A DNA stretch of 64,000 nt from Chitinophaga silvisoli (GCF_003412465.1 NZ_QTJV01000002.1:620001-684000); one strand, 5' to 3'; counted from the stretch's first letter, positions 53,732 to 63,042 are shown. The notes: generated by a model from the sequence alone, not told the origin. A program made the numbers and translations.

Positions 53732-54802
53732 TTATCCGTAAACGTTACAATCTGCTACTTCATTGTCTAAGTTTACTGGCAGGCTTGAATTATCAGGAAG
53801 GGGAGAGGCCCTTTCTATAATGTGACCTTTGTAATGTTCTGCTATTGTATCTAAGACTTCTTCTACTGCTGCCAGTGTACTGCAAGTTACTAATTGTTGC
53901 CTGAATTCTTTTATGTGCGGTAATCCTTTGAGATAATTCGTATAGTGCCGGCGCATTTCGAGGATCCCTACTACATCTCCTTTCCAGATCACCGATTGGC
54001 GCAGGTGTTTTTTACATACATCGACCCTTTCCTGAACGGATGGAGGGGGCAGATGCCTGCCGGTAGCCATAAAATGTTTGATCTCATTGAAGATCCACGG
54101 ATATCCTATTGCAGCGCGACCTATCATAACGCCGTCTACGCCATACTTTGCACGAGCTGCGATGACTTGTTCGGGCGTAGTGATGTCGCCGTTGCCGAAT
54201 ATGGGAATATGGATACGGGGGTTATTCTTTACTTTTCCGATGAGGGTCCAGTCGGCATGGCCTTTATACATCTGGGTGCGGGTGCGCCCGTGAATAGTGA
54301 GGGCCTGGATGCCTACATCCTGCAGTCTTTCTGCTACTTCCTCAATATTTTTAGTATCGTCGTCCCAACCCAGGCGGGTCTTTACTGTAACCGGCAGTTT
54401 GGTAGCCTTAACCACGGCTGCGGTAAGCCGGATCATTTTGGGAATATCTTTCAGGATACCGGAACCGGCTCCTTTGCATACTACTTTTTTAACGGGGCAA
54501 CCGTAGTTTATGTCCAACAGGTCGGGGTTGGTAGCTTCCACGATCTGAGCGGCCATGGCCATAGGCTCTTCGTCGCCTCCAAAGATCTGGATCCCTACCG
54601 GGCGTTCTTCGGGGAAGATGTCCAGTTTCTGCCGGCTTTTGATTGCGTCACGGATAAGACCCTCCGAAGAGATAAATTCTGAATACATCAGGTCTGCACC
54701 CTTATCTTTACACACCGCACGAAAGGGTGGATCACTTACATCCTCCATAGGAGCAAGTAATAGCGGAAAATCACCCAATTGTATGTTACCTATCTTTACC
54801 AT
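53732..54802 (-). CDS. dusB: tRNA-dihydrouridine synthase DusB
   Basis: FMN-dependent enzyme reducing uridine to dihydrouridine in tRNA. The protein has 356 residues. Motifs: LLLAPMEDVSDPPFRAVC at the N-terminus, QIFGGDEEPMAMAAQIVE, LDINYGCPVKKVVCKGAGSGIL with the catalytic Cys, TVKTRLGWDDDTKN, TIHGRTRTQMYKGHADW and GNGDITTPEQ plus VMIGRAAIGYPWIF for FMN binding. It lies upstream of the NUMOD4/HNH gene on the minus strand and is divergent from the CPBP protease gene. Confident. Confidence 0.94.
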   Translation of the reverse strand: MVKIGNIQLGDFPLLLAPMEDVSDPPFRAVCKDKGADLMYSEFISSEGLIRDAIKSRQKLDIFPEERPVGIQIFGGDEEPMAMAAQIVEATNPDLLDINYGCPVKKVVCKGAGSGILKDIPKMIRLTAAVVKATKLPVTVKTRLGWDDDTKNIEEVAERLQDVGIQALTIHGRTRTQMYKGHADWTLIGKVKNNPRIHIPIFGNGDITTPEQVIAARAKYGVDGVMIGRAAIGYPWIFNEIKHFMATGRHLPPPSVQERVDVCKKHLRQSVIWKGDVVGILEMRRHYTNYLKGLPHIKEFRQQLVTCSTLAAVEEVLDTIAEHYKGHIIERASPLPDNSSLPVNLDNEVADCNVYG

Positions 54803-54907
54803 CTTTTTCTGTTAAGGGCTGACCAAGGTGCCGGAATTTCCCGGTTTGCAATTGCCAACTCAATTTCACACTGTAAATTTACGCAAAATTAATCTAAGAC
54901 AGGTTAT

Positions 54908-55792
54908 ATGAAGCAGTATCCACCGTCCTTTCAATTTGCAATATTCATTGGCTTTTTCATCGGTTTCTACCTGCTTTACTTTCTATTTTTAATTATTGTT
55001 TTTCCTCATATCAGCGGGTATACCATCTTCACGCTGCAAAATCTGGATTCGTCGGTTCCTAAAGTTCTCGGCTATAGGAAATTAACGCAAATACTTTATA
55101 CTTTAGTCGTTTATCTTTCCCCGGCATTAATTTTTGCCAGGCTGGCTGCGCCAAAACCATTGGAATATCTTTCCATGAACCGTGCGCCGAAGTTTATCCC
55201 TGCTATATTAGCAATTTTGATAATCCTTGTAAGTCTGCCAATGGTGGACCTTTCAGCACAATGGAACCAATCCTGGCATGTTTCGGAGACGATGCGTATG
55301 CAGGAAGAGTTAGCAGAGAAGATGACCCGCGATCTACTCAAAATGAACTCATTTTCTACTCTATTAGGAAACATTTTGTTTTTCGCAGTGATGCCTGCAA
55401 TTGCAGAAGAGGCATTTTTCAGAAGTGTTGTACAGCGACTCATGATCAAAATGATGCCCTTCAAAAATGGCGCATGGGTAGCCATACTGGTTACCGCCTT
55501 GTTATTCAGTGCTGTACACCTGCAATGGTTATCTTTTGTACCCAGGGTGATACTGGGTTTCCTGCTGGGGGTCATCTATTATCTCACCGGTAACCTGTGG
55601 TTGTCCATTCTGGCTCACACCATCAACAACGGGCTGCAGGTAGTATTAATGTACCTGTTCCAGATGCACCTGATGCATACTGATCCAATGGAGAGCGGGC
55701 AGTCTAACTGGCTGGCGGCGCTTGCAAGCCTGGTCGTGACAGGCCTCTGGGTTTGGGTGCTACAACGCCGGTCCAGGGCAGCCATTCAATAG
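54908..55792 (+). CDS. CPBP family intramembrane metalloprotease
   Basis: Membrane protein of 294 residues with about seven to eight helices. CPBP/Abi motifs: AIAEEAFFRSVVQ (EExxxR, near residue 165), LLFSAVHLQWL (FxxxH) and ILAHTINNGLQVV (HxxxN). The family includes Rce1-type CAAX proteases and bacteriocin-immunity proteins; the substrate is unknown. It is 100 bases upstream of cdsA on the same strand but likely has its own promoter region. Confidence 0.86.
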   Translation: MKQYPPSFQFAIFIGFFIGFYLLYFLFLIIVFPHISGYTIFTLQNLDSSVPKVLGYRKLTQILYTLVVYLSPALIFARLAAPKPLEYLSMNRAPKFIPAILAILIILVSLPMVDLSAQWNQSWHVSETMRMQEELAEKMTRDLLKMNSFSTLLGNILFFAVMPAIAEEAFFRSVVQRLMIKMMPFKNGAWVAILVTALLFSAVHLQWLSFVPRVILGFLLGVIYYLTGNLWLSILAHTINNGLQVVLMYLFQMHLMHTDPMESGQSNWLAALASLVVTGLWVWVLQRRSRAAIQ

Positions 55793-55895
55793 CAACCTGT
55801 TGAGTATAAGACACATTTACGTGGTAATTTTACAGATACCATTTGCATGAACTGTTTATTTTACCCATTTTTGTACAAACTATTCTTCTTAATAG

Positions 55896-56786
55896 ATGAA
55901 AACATTCTTTACCCGTACAGCTTCGGCGTTAGTATTTGTAGCGATTATGCTGACCGGGATCCTATACAGTCCGTTTACCTTTTTCCTATTATTCTTCCTG
56001 GTGAATTTCTTTGCCTTACAAGAGTATTTCAAACTCATCAGGAATATTGATCCAGACTATGGCAATACGTCCGGATGGCATAAAACGGGGGTACTGGTAG
56101 CCAGCTGCGCACTGATTCTTTCTTTCACAGGCGATCATTTTGCGGGTGGTAACCTTTCTCTGGGCTTCCTGGGCTGGTGGATTGCCATCATCTTCCTGAT
56201 GGTGTTGCCTGTGGGTGAAATCCTGCTGAGCAACGAGTTTTCGCTGAAAAATATCGGGTATTCTGCAATGGGTCTGCTCTACATTACCATTTCCTTTGGT
56301 TTGCTCATTCACCTGTGCCTGAATTATAATACGATCCATTTCACAGCCGGACCAGCTGGCATCGGAACAGGGCCAGGCTGGCTCATTCCACTGCTCCTGA
56401 TCATCTTTATCTGGATCAATGATACCATGGCCTATATAGTAGGCTCCCTGATAGGAAGAACTCCCTTTTTCCCCTCCATTTCACCTAAAAAGACGATTGA
56501 GGGTACAGTAGGAGGAATGATCCTGGCTATCGCCGCAGCCGGCATATATGGTTATTATTGGGGTAGCCAGTGGCTGTCTCTGCAACACTGGATGGTGCTG
56601 GCAGGGCTGGCGGCTGTAGTAGGAACTGCTGGCGACCTGATGGAATCTAAACTCAAGCGTATGGCGGGTGTAAAGGATTCCGGTAATATTATGCCAGGCC
56701 ATGGAGGGTTTATGGATCGCTTTGATTCCCTCATCCTGGCAGCACCCTTTGCGTGGATTTACATCCATTTCTTTGCAATGAGTTAA
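55896..56786 (+). CDS. cdsA: Phosphatidate cytidylyltransferase
   Basis: Membrane enzyme making CDP-diacylglycerol from phosphatidate and CTP, entry to phospholipid synthesis. The 296 residues contain about eight helices. The family signature near the C-terminus is complete: ESKLKRMAGVKDSGNIMPGHGGFMDRFDSL, with FWINDT-like IFIWINDTMAYIVGSLIGRTPFFPSISPKKTIEG before it. It precedes the phosphatidylserine decarboxylase gene by 45 bases, placing two steps of phosphatidylethanolamine synthesis together. Confidence 0.95.
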   Translation: MKTFFTRTASALVFVAIMLTGILYSPFTFFLLFFLVNFFALQEYFKLIRNIDPDYGNTSGWHKTGVLVASCALILSFTGDHFAGGNLSLGFLGWWIAIIFLMVLPVGEILLSNEFSLKNIGYSAMGLLYITISFGLLIHLCLNYNTIHFTAGPAGIGTGPGWLIPLLLIIFIWINDTMAYIVGSLIGRTPFFPSISPKKTIEGTVGGMILAIAAAGIYGYYWGSQWLSLQHWMVLAGLAAVVGTAGDLMESKLKRMAGVKDSGNIMPGHGGFMDRFDSLILAAPFAWIYIHFFAMS

Positions 56787-56791
56787 CTTTG
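56784..56791 (+). promoter_or_regulatory. Possible internal promoter before psd
   Basis: TAACTTTG, an exact TAnnTTTG match overlapping the cdsA stop codon and 40 bases before the psd ATG. It could give separate expression of psd. Confidence 0.45.
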
Positions 56792-56831
56792 TATTCGCTT
56801 TAACCAAACTATATCACCTAACAATTACAGC

Positions 56832-57485
56832 ATGAAGATTCATCGAGAAGGATTGGCCAGTATTCTGATCGCCTTTGTTGTACTTGCACTGATCAGCGGT
56901 GCAGTCATTTATTTCCTCCCCGGTATGCCCCTCGTTGGCAATATCGTAGCTGCCTTTTCCCTGGTTTTATTCCTGTTCATCATTTCCTTTTTCCGCATTC
57001 CGGCAAGAGAAATGAAGGTGGGTGAGAACCTGGTTATGGCTCCCTGCGATGGTAAAGTAGTCGTAATCGAAGAGACTTATGAGCCTGAGTACTTCAAAGA
57101 CAAACGTCTGCAGGTATCTATCTTTATGAGCCCTGCAAATGTGCACGTAAACAGAAACCCAATCAGCGGAGAAGTGAAGCTGTCTCAATACCACTCAGGT
57201 AAATACCTGGTAGCATGGCACCCTAAGTCATCTACAGAAAATGAGCGTCATACCGTAGTGATCGGCAATGGTAAGGCGGACATCCTGGTAAGACAGATTG
57301 CCGGTGCGCTTGCACGTCGTATTGTAAACTATCTGAAACCAGGTATGCAGGTAAACCAGAACGAAGAGCTGGGCTTTATCAAGTTCGGTTCCCGTGTGGA
57401 CCTGTACCTGCCTATTGGTACCAAAGTAAATGTACAACTGGAGCAGGTAGTTCGTTCCGGCCAGACAATCATCGCTACTTTATAA
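56832..57485 (+). CDS. psd: Phosphatidylserine decarboxylase, short form
   Basis: Converts phosphatidylserine to phosphatidylethanolamine. The proenzyme has 217 residues, the short prokaryotic class. Two N-terminal membrane helices (ILIAFVVLALISGAVIYFLPG and VAAFSLVLFLFIISFFRIPA) are followed by MAPCDGKVVVIEE, IFMSPANVHVNRNP and KFGSRVDLYLP, in which cleavage between Gly and Ser creates the pyruvoyl cofactor. Downstream of cdsA in the same direction; pssA is not in the window. Confidence 0.93.
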   Translation: MKIHREGLASILIAFVVLALISGAVIYFLPGMPLVGNIVAAFSLVLFLFIISFFRIPAREMKVGENLVMAPCDGKVVVIEETYEPEYFKDKRLQVSIFMSPANVHVNRNPISGEVKLSQYHSGKYLVAWHPKSSTENERHTVVIGNGKADILVRQIAGALARRIVNYLKPGMQVNQNEELGFIKFGSRVDLYLPIGTKVNVQLEQVVRSGQTIIATL

Positions 57486-57528
57486 GCAGAAAAGGGTTAA
57501 CTTTAAAAGGTAACTAAATCATCCAGCT

Positions 57529-57753
57529 ATGAAGAAGATGTTATTCAGTGCAATGACCTTGGTTTTCCTGACAGGTGCCGCTATGGCCCAGGACAAACAA
57601 AAGCCAAAAGCCTGCTGTAAAAAGGATGCTACCGGAAAAAGTGCCTGCTGCAAGCAACCGGCTAATACAGCCAGCCTGCGGATGAAGACGGCCAAACCAG
57701 CTCCAGCTACCGCACAGGCTACGCCAGCAGCAAAACCTGCCAACAAGAAATAA
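57529..57753 (+). CDS. Small exported Cys-rich protein
   Basis: Protein of 74 residues with a signal peptide (MKKMLFSAMTLVFLTGAAMAQ). The mature part holds two paired-Cys motifs, KACCKKDATGKSACCKQ at residues 27-43, then an Ala/Pro/Lys-rich disordered tail. The Cys pairs could bind a metal or form disulfides. I do not recognise a family. It is 43 bases after psd and is closed by a strong terminator; a TAACTTTA near 57497 may be its promoter. Confidence 0.65.
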   Translation: MKKMLFSAMTLVFLTGAAMAQDKQKPKACCKKDATGKSACCKQPANTASLRMKTAKPAPATAQATPAAKPANKK

Positions 57754-57754
57754 T

Positions 57755-57788
57755 AAAAAAAGCCGGCTACAGTAGCCGGCTTTTTTTT
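57755..57788. terminator. Terminator after the Cys-rich protein gene
   Basis: A-run plus GCCGGCT, loop ACAGT, AGCCGGC plus eight T (57781-57788). Symmetric, so it can also serve the convergent nucleotidase gene that ends at 57787. Confidence 0.9.
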
Positions 57789-58485
57789 ATAAGATATCTC
57801 TCAGCTCATGTAAATCCCGGATCACATAAGTGGGTTTTAACGCCCCTGTCACCGGCACCAGGCTATTGAAGTACACCTGATCTATCCCTGCATTGTGCGC
57901 TCCCAAAATATCAATCTCCAGTGCATCGCCAATCATGATACTACTGTCCGCAGTAGCGCCTGCCATTTTGATAGCATAATCAAATATTTCGCGGTAAGGT
58001 TTAAGACTACCCGCTACCTCCGACGTAATAACATGGGTAAAGAAATGATCTATCCCTGAGCTTTTCATTTTAATCAGCTGGGTTTCTTCGAAACCATTTG
58101 TGATCATATGCATCGGGTAGTTCTTTGCTGCCAGGTATTCCAACACATCCTTAGCATTTGGAAATAAGGTGGTTTTATATGGCAATATTTCCAGGAACTG
58201 GGTACCCATAGCATGCGACAGCTTATCGTCTCCTATCTTGAAATCCAGCAGGGTCAGGCTGAATCGTTTGAAACGGAGATCATTGCGGTTAATGAATCCT
58301 TTACGAAAACGATCCCACAATTTCTCGTTATGCATCATATAGGTGCGGTGGAACACCTCAAAAGAGGGTACTCCTCTGCTGGCCAGTGTATGTGTGTGGT
58401 ATAATTCTTCCAGGACCTGGTAAGCATTTGTTTCAAAATCCCATAATGTGTGGTCAAGGTCGAAAAATATATGCTTGTATTTCAT
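57787..58485 (-). CDS. HAD nucleotidase, YjjG family
   Basis: Noncanonical pyrimidine nucleotidase-type HAD protein of 232 residues from the ATG at 58485 (MKYKHIFFDLDHTLWDFE), preferred over an upstream in-frame ATG at 58539. Motif I is FFDLDHTLWDFE with the DxDxTLxD nucleophile pattern; motif II YPMHMITNGFEETQ; motif III in SGLKPYREIF-like AGSLKPYREIF; motif IV SIMIGDALEIDILGAHNAG. The DLDHTLWDFE string and length are characteristic of YjjG-type enzymes that clean modified nucleotides. Divergent from the SDR gene. Confidence 0.88.
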   Translation of the reverse strand: MKYKHIFFDLDHTLWDFETNAYQVLEELYHTHTLASRGVPSFEVFHRTYMMHNEKLWDRFRKGFINRNDLRFKRFSLTLLDFKIGDDKLSHAMGTQFLEILPYKTTLFPNAKDVLEYLAAKNYPMHMITNGFEETQLIKMKSSGIDHFFTHVITSEVAGSLKPYREIFDYAIKMAGATADSSIMIGDALEIDILGAHNAGIDQVYFNSLVPVTGALKPTYVIRDLHELRDIL

Positions 58486-58544
58486 GTGCTGCAAAGATAC
58501 GGAATCCACATTTTTTACTATTTTCCAGCTTCTAAACAAGATTT

Positions 58545-59249
58545 ATGAACGCAGTAGTCACAGGTGCCAGTAAAGGTATAGGGAAAGCCATCGCAGAAAA
58601 ACTGGCCTTGGAAGGATTTAACGTAGCCATCTGTTCCAGGGATGTAACAAAACTGGAAGCTGCCGCAGCTGATATTAAGGCGAAGGCACCACAGGCAGAA
58701 GTATTGACATTCGCTGCCGATATGAGTAAAAAAGAAGACGTACTGGCTTTTGCCAACAAAATAAAAGAGACTTTCCAGACCGTGGACATCCTTGTGAACA
58801 ACGCAGGACTGTACATACCCGGGGCCCTGCATGAGCAGGAAGACGGGCTGCTGGAGTATCTGATGGCCGTAAATGTATTCAGCGCACATACCATCACCCG
58901 GCAATTATTACCCTCAATGATCACACAACGTAAAGGACACATCTTTAACCTCTGCTCTACTGCCAGCTACCAGGCCTATCCCAATGGAGGGGCGTATAGC
59001 ATCACCAAATTTGCCCTGCTGGGCTTCTCCAAAAACCTGCGCGAAGAGCTCAAAAGCCACAACGTGAAAGTAACCGCTCTCAGTCCCGGCCCCACCCTCA
59101 CCGCATCCTGGGATGGATGGGATGGCCCTGCCGACAGAATGATGGAGCCTGCTGACGTAGCAAACCTGCTATGGGCAGCATACACCCTGTCTGCTCAGGC
59201 CGTTGTGGAAGAAGTCATCATGCGCCCGATTTTGGGAGATATTGGCTAA
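58545..59249 (+). CDS. Short-chain dehydrogenase/reductase
   Basis: Classical SDR of 234 residues. NAD(P)-binding glycine motif TGASKGIGKAIAEKLA at the N-terminus, VNNAGLYIPG, the catalytic LCSTASYQAYPNGGAYSITK with Ser, Tyr and Lys (YSITK), and LSPGPTLT. Arg at position 31 (ICSRDVTK) after the second strand suggests NADPH preference. Substrate unknown. Located upstream of the BatD/BatE-like genes on the same strand, 110 bases away, without evident functional link. Confidence 0.9.
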   Translation: MNAVVTGASKGIGKAIAEKLALEGFNVAICSRDVTKLEAAAADIKAKAPQAEVLTFAADMSKKEDVLAFANKIKETFQTVDILVNNAGLYIPGALHEQEDGLLEYLMAVNVFSAHTITRQLLPSMITQRKGHIFNLCSTASYQAYPNGGAYSITKFALLGFSKNLREELKSHNVKVTALSPGPTLTASWDGWDGPADRMMEPADVANLLWAAYTLSAQAVVEEVIMRPILGDIG

Positions 59250-59342
59250 AACCTTTACAAACAAGCGTTTTACGCCCTCATATCAATATTTTTTTTAACT
59301 AACTTTTAACCGCGACCGCCTCGTTATGGGGTGCCGTTTGGT

Positions 59343-59350
59343 TAAATTTG
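59343..59350 (+). promoter_or_regulatory. Promoter -7 box of the batD-like gene
   Basis: TAAATTTG matches TAnnTTTG; its final bases are followed 9 bases later by the ATG at 59360, giving a very short leader of about six bases. Confidence 0.45.
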
Positions 59351-59359
59351 TTATACATT

Positions 59360-61348
59360 ATGAAGGTCATTACTGTTAGTATAAGGAGGTCGCTACTATC
59401 CCTGCTGTTTTTACTGGGCATAGTAACTAGTCTGCAAGCGCAGGAATTTAAATTCACCACCACTGTATCAAGCAATAAAGTGGCATTGGATGAACCATTC
59501 CAGATTCAGTTTATGCTGGAAAATGGCACGAATGTATCTCAGTTTATACCACCGAATTTCACTGACTTTGAACTGTTGCAGGGGCCTAATCAAATGCAGG
59601 GTACTTCCATCGTCAATGGCAGACGTTCTGATTATATTGCACTGATTTACCTGATAAGGCCTAAACGGGTGGGTAACTTTACCATTCCTGCAGCTGCTGC
59701 ACGTGTAAACGGGGACCTGGTGAAATCAAATCCTGTTACCATCGAAGTGATGAGGGGCAACGGCAATGCCGCTGCTCAGCAACAACAGCAACAACGCCAG
59801 CAGGTGCCTGCCAATCCTTTTGCAGGCATGGGTCAGCGGAGTGCACCCAGCCACCAGGCAGAGGAAATGGAAGGTGTGCTCAAAAACGGTGAGGACATTA
59901 ATGCCAAGCTAAAAAAGAACATTTTTGTGAAAGTGGATGTTGACAAAACAACGCTCTTCGAAGGAGAACAGCTGACTGCGACCTACAAGCTCTATACCCG
60001 CCTCCCGACTAATGCCAGTGTGACAAAAGTACCCGCCTTTAAAGGATTTTCCGCCAAAGATATAGAACTTCCTAACCCGCCACAGGCCAGCGAAGAAATG
60101 GTAAATGGCATTCCCTACAGGGTCTTCGTGATCCGCAAAACCATGCTGTTCCCCATGCAGTCCGGTACACTGGAACTGGACCCTGTAGAGGTGGACAACC
60201 ATGTAAGGTTGGTGAAACTAGTGAAGAATGGCAAACGCAGAGATCCGATGGCGGACCTGTTCAATGATCCGGCTTTCAAAGATGCCTTCAATGATCCTTT
60301 CTTCGACGATATCTTTAACCGTCCGGAAGTAGAATACCAGGATGTACCTTATAAAATCCAGACTGCACCAGTAAAAGTCAATGTTAAGCCGCTACCCATC
60401 GACAGCCGCCCTGAAAGCTACAATGGTGCAGTAGGTAAATTCAACATGACTGCTACTGTAGACAAGAACAGCCTGTCTACAGACGATGCGCTGACCCTGA
60501 AAGTGACGATCTCCGGTCAGGGTAATGTGAACCTGCTGAATGCCCCTAAGGTTGACATTCCAGCCAGCTTTGACAAATACGATCCTAAAGTCTCTGACAA
60601 TATTGAAAAGAACAGCAATCCACTATCTGGCAGCCGTACTTTTGAATATGTGCTGATGCCGGTAGAAGCCGGAGAACAGGTGATTCCTCCTGTAGAATTC
60701 TCCTACTTTGATGCCGCTTCCAAAACCTACAAAACAGTTACTTCCAGGCCATTCAATATCCATGTGACAGCGGGCAAGCAAACGAAGAGAGAGAAGGAAG
60801 ACTTTAGCATCAACAAAAATGCCATTACAAACAACAGCAATAGTGTACTGGATTGGGTAAAACACAATACATATTTCATTACCTCCATCTGGTTCTACGT
60901 GCTCCTGATCCTGCCTTTGCTGGCACTGATCGCTGCATGGCTCTTCCGCCGCCGACTGGAATACCAGCAGAATAATGCGGCCTTCCTGAAACACCGCTAT
61001 GCAAATAAGGTAGCGCTCAAACGCCTGGAACTGGCTGCCCGCTACCTGAAAGAAGGTAAGGACAAGGCTTTCTACGAAGAGACTTCCCGCGCTGTATGGG
61101 GCTATCTGAGTAATAAACTGCATGTGCCTTTTGCTGACCTGAGTAAACAACTGATCCAGGATAAACTGGCGCAGCAACAGGTAAGTGAGCAATACACCGC
61201 AGACCTGTTTGACCTGCTGGATAATTGTGAAATGGCCCTCTATACGCCGAACCACAACAATTCCAAAATGCAGGGTACGTATCAACAGGCCGTGCAGGTA
61301 ATCAGTAAACTGGAAGATGAACTGACAAGGGCGAAGAGCGCCGTATAA
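59360..61348 (+). CDS. batD: BatD family protein (oxygen-tolerance operon type)
   Basis: Membrane-anchored periplasmic protein of 662 residues from the ATG at 59360; a TTG 12 bases upstream in frame is less likely. Signal peptide SLLSLLFLLGIVTSLQAQ, then repeated immunoglobulin-like segments (FKFTTTVSSNKVALDEPFQIQFML; KKNIFVKVDVDKTTLFEGEQLTATYKLYT; GKFNMTATVDKNSLSTDDALTLKVTI), the usual BatD organisation. A Gln-rich run (about 135-150) separates the first two. A single membrane helix lies near residues 510-530 and a cytoplasmic tail of 130 residues follows. Usually found with moxR, DUF58 and VWA genes batA/batB, none of which are visible here. Confidence 0.88.
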   Translation: MKVITVSIRRSLLSLLFLLGIVTSLQAQEFKFTTTVSSNKVALDEPFQIQFMLENGTNVSQFIPPNFTDFELLQGPNQMQGTSIVNGRRSDYIALIYLIRPKRVGNFTIPAAAARVNGDLVKSNPVTIEVMRGNGNAAAQQQQQQRQQVPANPFAGMGQRSAPSHQAEEMEGVLKNGEDINAKLKKNIFVKVDVDKTTLFEGEQLTATYKLYTRLPTNASVTKVPAFKGFSAKDIELPNPPQASEEMVNGIPYRVFVIRKTMLFPMQSGTLELDPVEVDNHVRLVKLVKNGKRRDPMADLFNDPAFKDAFNDPFFDDIFNRPEVEYQDVPYKIQTAPVKVNVKPLPIDSRPESYNGAVGKFNMTATVDKNSLSTDDALTLKVTISGQGNVNLLNAPKVDIPASFDKYDPKVSDNIEKNSNPLSGSRTFEYVLMPVEAGEQVIPPVEFSYFDAASKTYKTVTSRPFNIHVTAGKQTKREKEDFSINKNAITNNSNSVLDWVKHNTYFITSIWFYVLLILPLLALIAAWLFRRRLEYQQNNAAFLKHRYANKVALKRLELAARYLKEGKDKAFYEETSRAVWGYLSNKLHVPFADLSKQLIQDKLAQQQVSEQYTADLFDLLDNCEMALYTPNHNNSKMQGTYQQAVQVISKLEDELTRAKSAV

Positions 61349-61365
61349 ATAAAACCATAGTCAAC

Positions 61366-62127
61366 GTGAAACACATCGTAACCGCTATACTTTTATGCAT
61401 GCTGATGAGCAGTACCCGCTTGCTGGCGGCCGCTGCTCCTCAACAGGATTTTGAAAAAGCCAATTCCCTTTTCAGACAGAAACAATACACTGAAGCGGCC
61501 AATATTTATCAGCGACTGGTAGATGAAGGATACAGTCAGCCAGAACTGCTGATCAACACAGGGAATGCCTGGTACAAAGCTAACCGTACCGGGCTGGCCG
61601 TGTATAATTATGAGAAAGCACTGTTGGCAGATCCATTCAGCAAAGCAGCGCAACACAATCTCTCTATTGCCAACCAGCGCGTAGAGGGTTATGTCAATGA
61701 ACTTCCTCAGCTGTTCTTCCAGCAATGGTGGACGGCTATCAAATACATGCATGCTCCTAATGGCTGGGCTACCGGCGCGATTATCTTTTTCTGGCTCACC
61801 ATGGCCGGCGGTATTTTGTTACTGCTGCGTCCTTCGCTGCTGCCTGTAGTTACGAAGAGTGCTACAGGATTAGCGGGCTTACTGTTCGCTTTCTACCTGT
61901 TTATGAGTATCACTACCTATGTAAATGCGACTACGCATGACAATGGCATTATCATGGGCAGTGTAGTCAAGGTAAAGTCAGCACCTGACCAGGATAGCAA
62001 GGATCTGTTCGAACTACATGAAGGAGTAAAAGTGCAGATTACTGACGGTACCAGTGAGTTCTGTAAGATAGAGCTGCCAGATGGTAAAACCGGCTGGATG
62101 GCCTGTGGGGATATCAAAAAACTATAG
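61366..62127 (+). CDS. batE: TPR and SH3-domain membrane protein (BatE-like)
   Basis: Protein of 253 residues starting with GTG at 61366, 17 bases after the batD stop. Signal peptide HIVTAILLCMLMSSTRLLAAA, tetratricopeptide repeats at residues 28-105 (FEKANSLFRQKQYTEAANIYQRLVDEG; LLINTGNAWYKANRTGLAVYNYEKALLADP), two membrane helices at about 135-155 and 165-185, and a bacterial SH3 domain at the C-terminus (MGSVVKVKSAPDQDSKDLFELHEGVKVQI...GKTGWMACGDIKKL). This TPR-TM-SH3 order is that of BatE. Its last codons overlap the end of the convergent regulator gene by six bases. Confidence 0.85.
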   Translation: MKHIVTAILLCMLMSSTRLLAAAAPQQDFEKANSLFRQKQYTEAANIYQRLVDEGYSQPELLINTGNAWYKANRTGLAVYNYEKALLADPFSKAAQHNLSIANQRVEGYVNELPQLFFQQWWTAIKYMHAPNGWATGAIIFFWLTMAGGILLLLRPSLLPVVTKSATGLAGLLFAFYLFMSITTYVNATTHDNGIIMGSVVKVKSAPDQDSKDLFELHEGVKVQITDGTSEFCKIELPDGKTGWMACGDIKKL

Positions 62128-62883
62128 CCGCTCGATTCGCTCCATAAAATCCTGCTTCCGGTGCCGGGAGACAGGAATACAGCTTCCATCATTCATAATG
62201 ATTTCGCCACCGTCGCCTTTCAGGTATCGGTCCATGTAGTTCAGATTCACTACATAGCTGTGGTGTACCCTGAAGAATCCTTTGTTCCGCAGCATATTTT
62301 CAATCTCTTTGAGGGAGCGGAATACAGTGGCCGGTTCTGGTGTGGACAGAAGGTGCATGCGGGTATTGATACCGTCTGCCATGCAGTACAGGATATCTTT
62401 CACCAGGATCATTCTCAGGCCTTCGGGGCTAGGTAAGCCCAGTCGCTCACCGGGATGCAGGTGCTGGTGCAGCAGTTCCATCGTATTGCCTGAGCGGGTA
62501 GGGGACTTATCTGTATGATGTGCCTGGCGTACCATGGCCTTATCTACTGCTTCCTGCAGCTCATCTTTCAGGATAGGTTTCAGCAAAAAGTCAACGACGT
62601 TGTGGCGAATTGCCTCCAGGGCATATGATTCATGAGAAGTAGTGACGATAATGGCGGTATTTATATGGCCGCAGGCTTTTATCACCTCAAAACCATTGAG
62701 GCCAGGCATTTCCACATCCAGGAAAAGCAGTTCAGGTTGATGTTTTTCTATGGCTTCAAGCGCAGAAAGGCCATCAGCACATACGGCGACGATGTTTACA
62801 GAAGGGCAATGTTTTTCTAATAACAGTTTTAGTACACTCCTGCTCAGCTTTTCGTCATCAACGATGATGGTTCGCATGATCAA
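62122..62883 (-). CDS. LytTR response regulator
   Basis: Two-domain regulator of 253 residues (251 from the ATG at 62877, MRTIIVDDEKLSR). The receiver domain has TIIVDDEKLSRSVL (acidic pair), LLFLDVEMPGLNGFEV with the phosphoacceptor Asp near residue 58, and a Lys in DFLLKPILKDEL. The C-terminal LytTR DNA-binding domain begins near residue 150 and includes ILVKDILYCMADGINTRMHLL and FFRVHHSYVVNLNYMDRYLKGDGGEIIMNDGSCIPVSRHRK. It lies 159 bases after the sensor kinase gene on the same strand, so the two are probably partners. Confidence 0.92.
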   Translation of the reverse strand: MIMRTIIVDDEKLSRSVLKLLLEKHCPSVNIVAVCADGLSALEAIEKHQPELLFLDVEMPGLNGFEVIKACGHINTAIIVTTSHESYALEAIRHNVVDFLLKPILKDELQEAVDKAMVRQAHHTDKSPTRSGNTMELLHQHLHPGERLGLPSPEGLRMILVKDILYCMADGINTRMHLLSTPEPATVFRSLKEIENMLRNKGFFRVHHSYVVNLNYMDRYLKGDGGEIIMNDGSCIPVSRHRKQDFMERIERL

Positions 62884-63042
62884 TAAATAATTCTTATTCC
62901 ATGTATTCCTCTATGTTTATTTCAGGGCCGGGTGGTGTATAGAGTTAATACTAAAATTGAGTTGATTAGGATGGTAATAATTCTGCGTTGAAAATACAAA
63001 ATCTGTTGACATTGGAACTATTTTTAATTTGACAGCTAAGCA

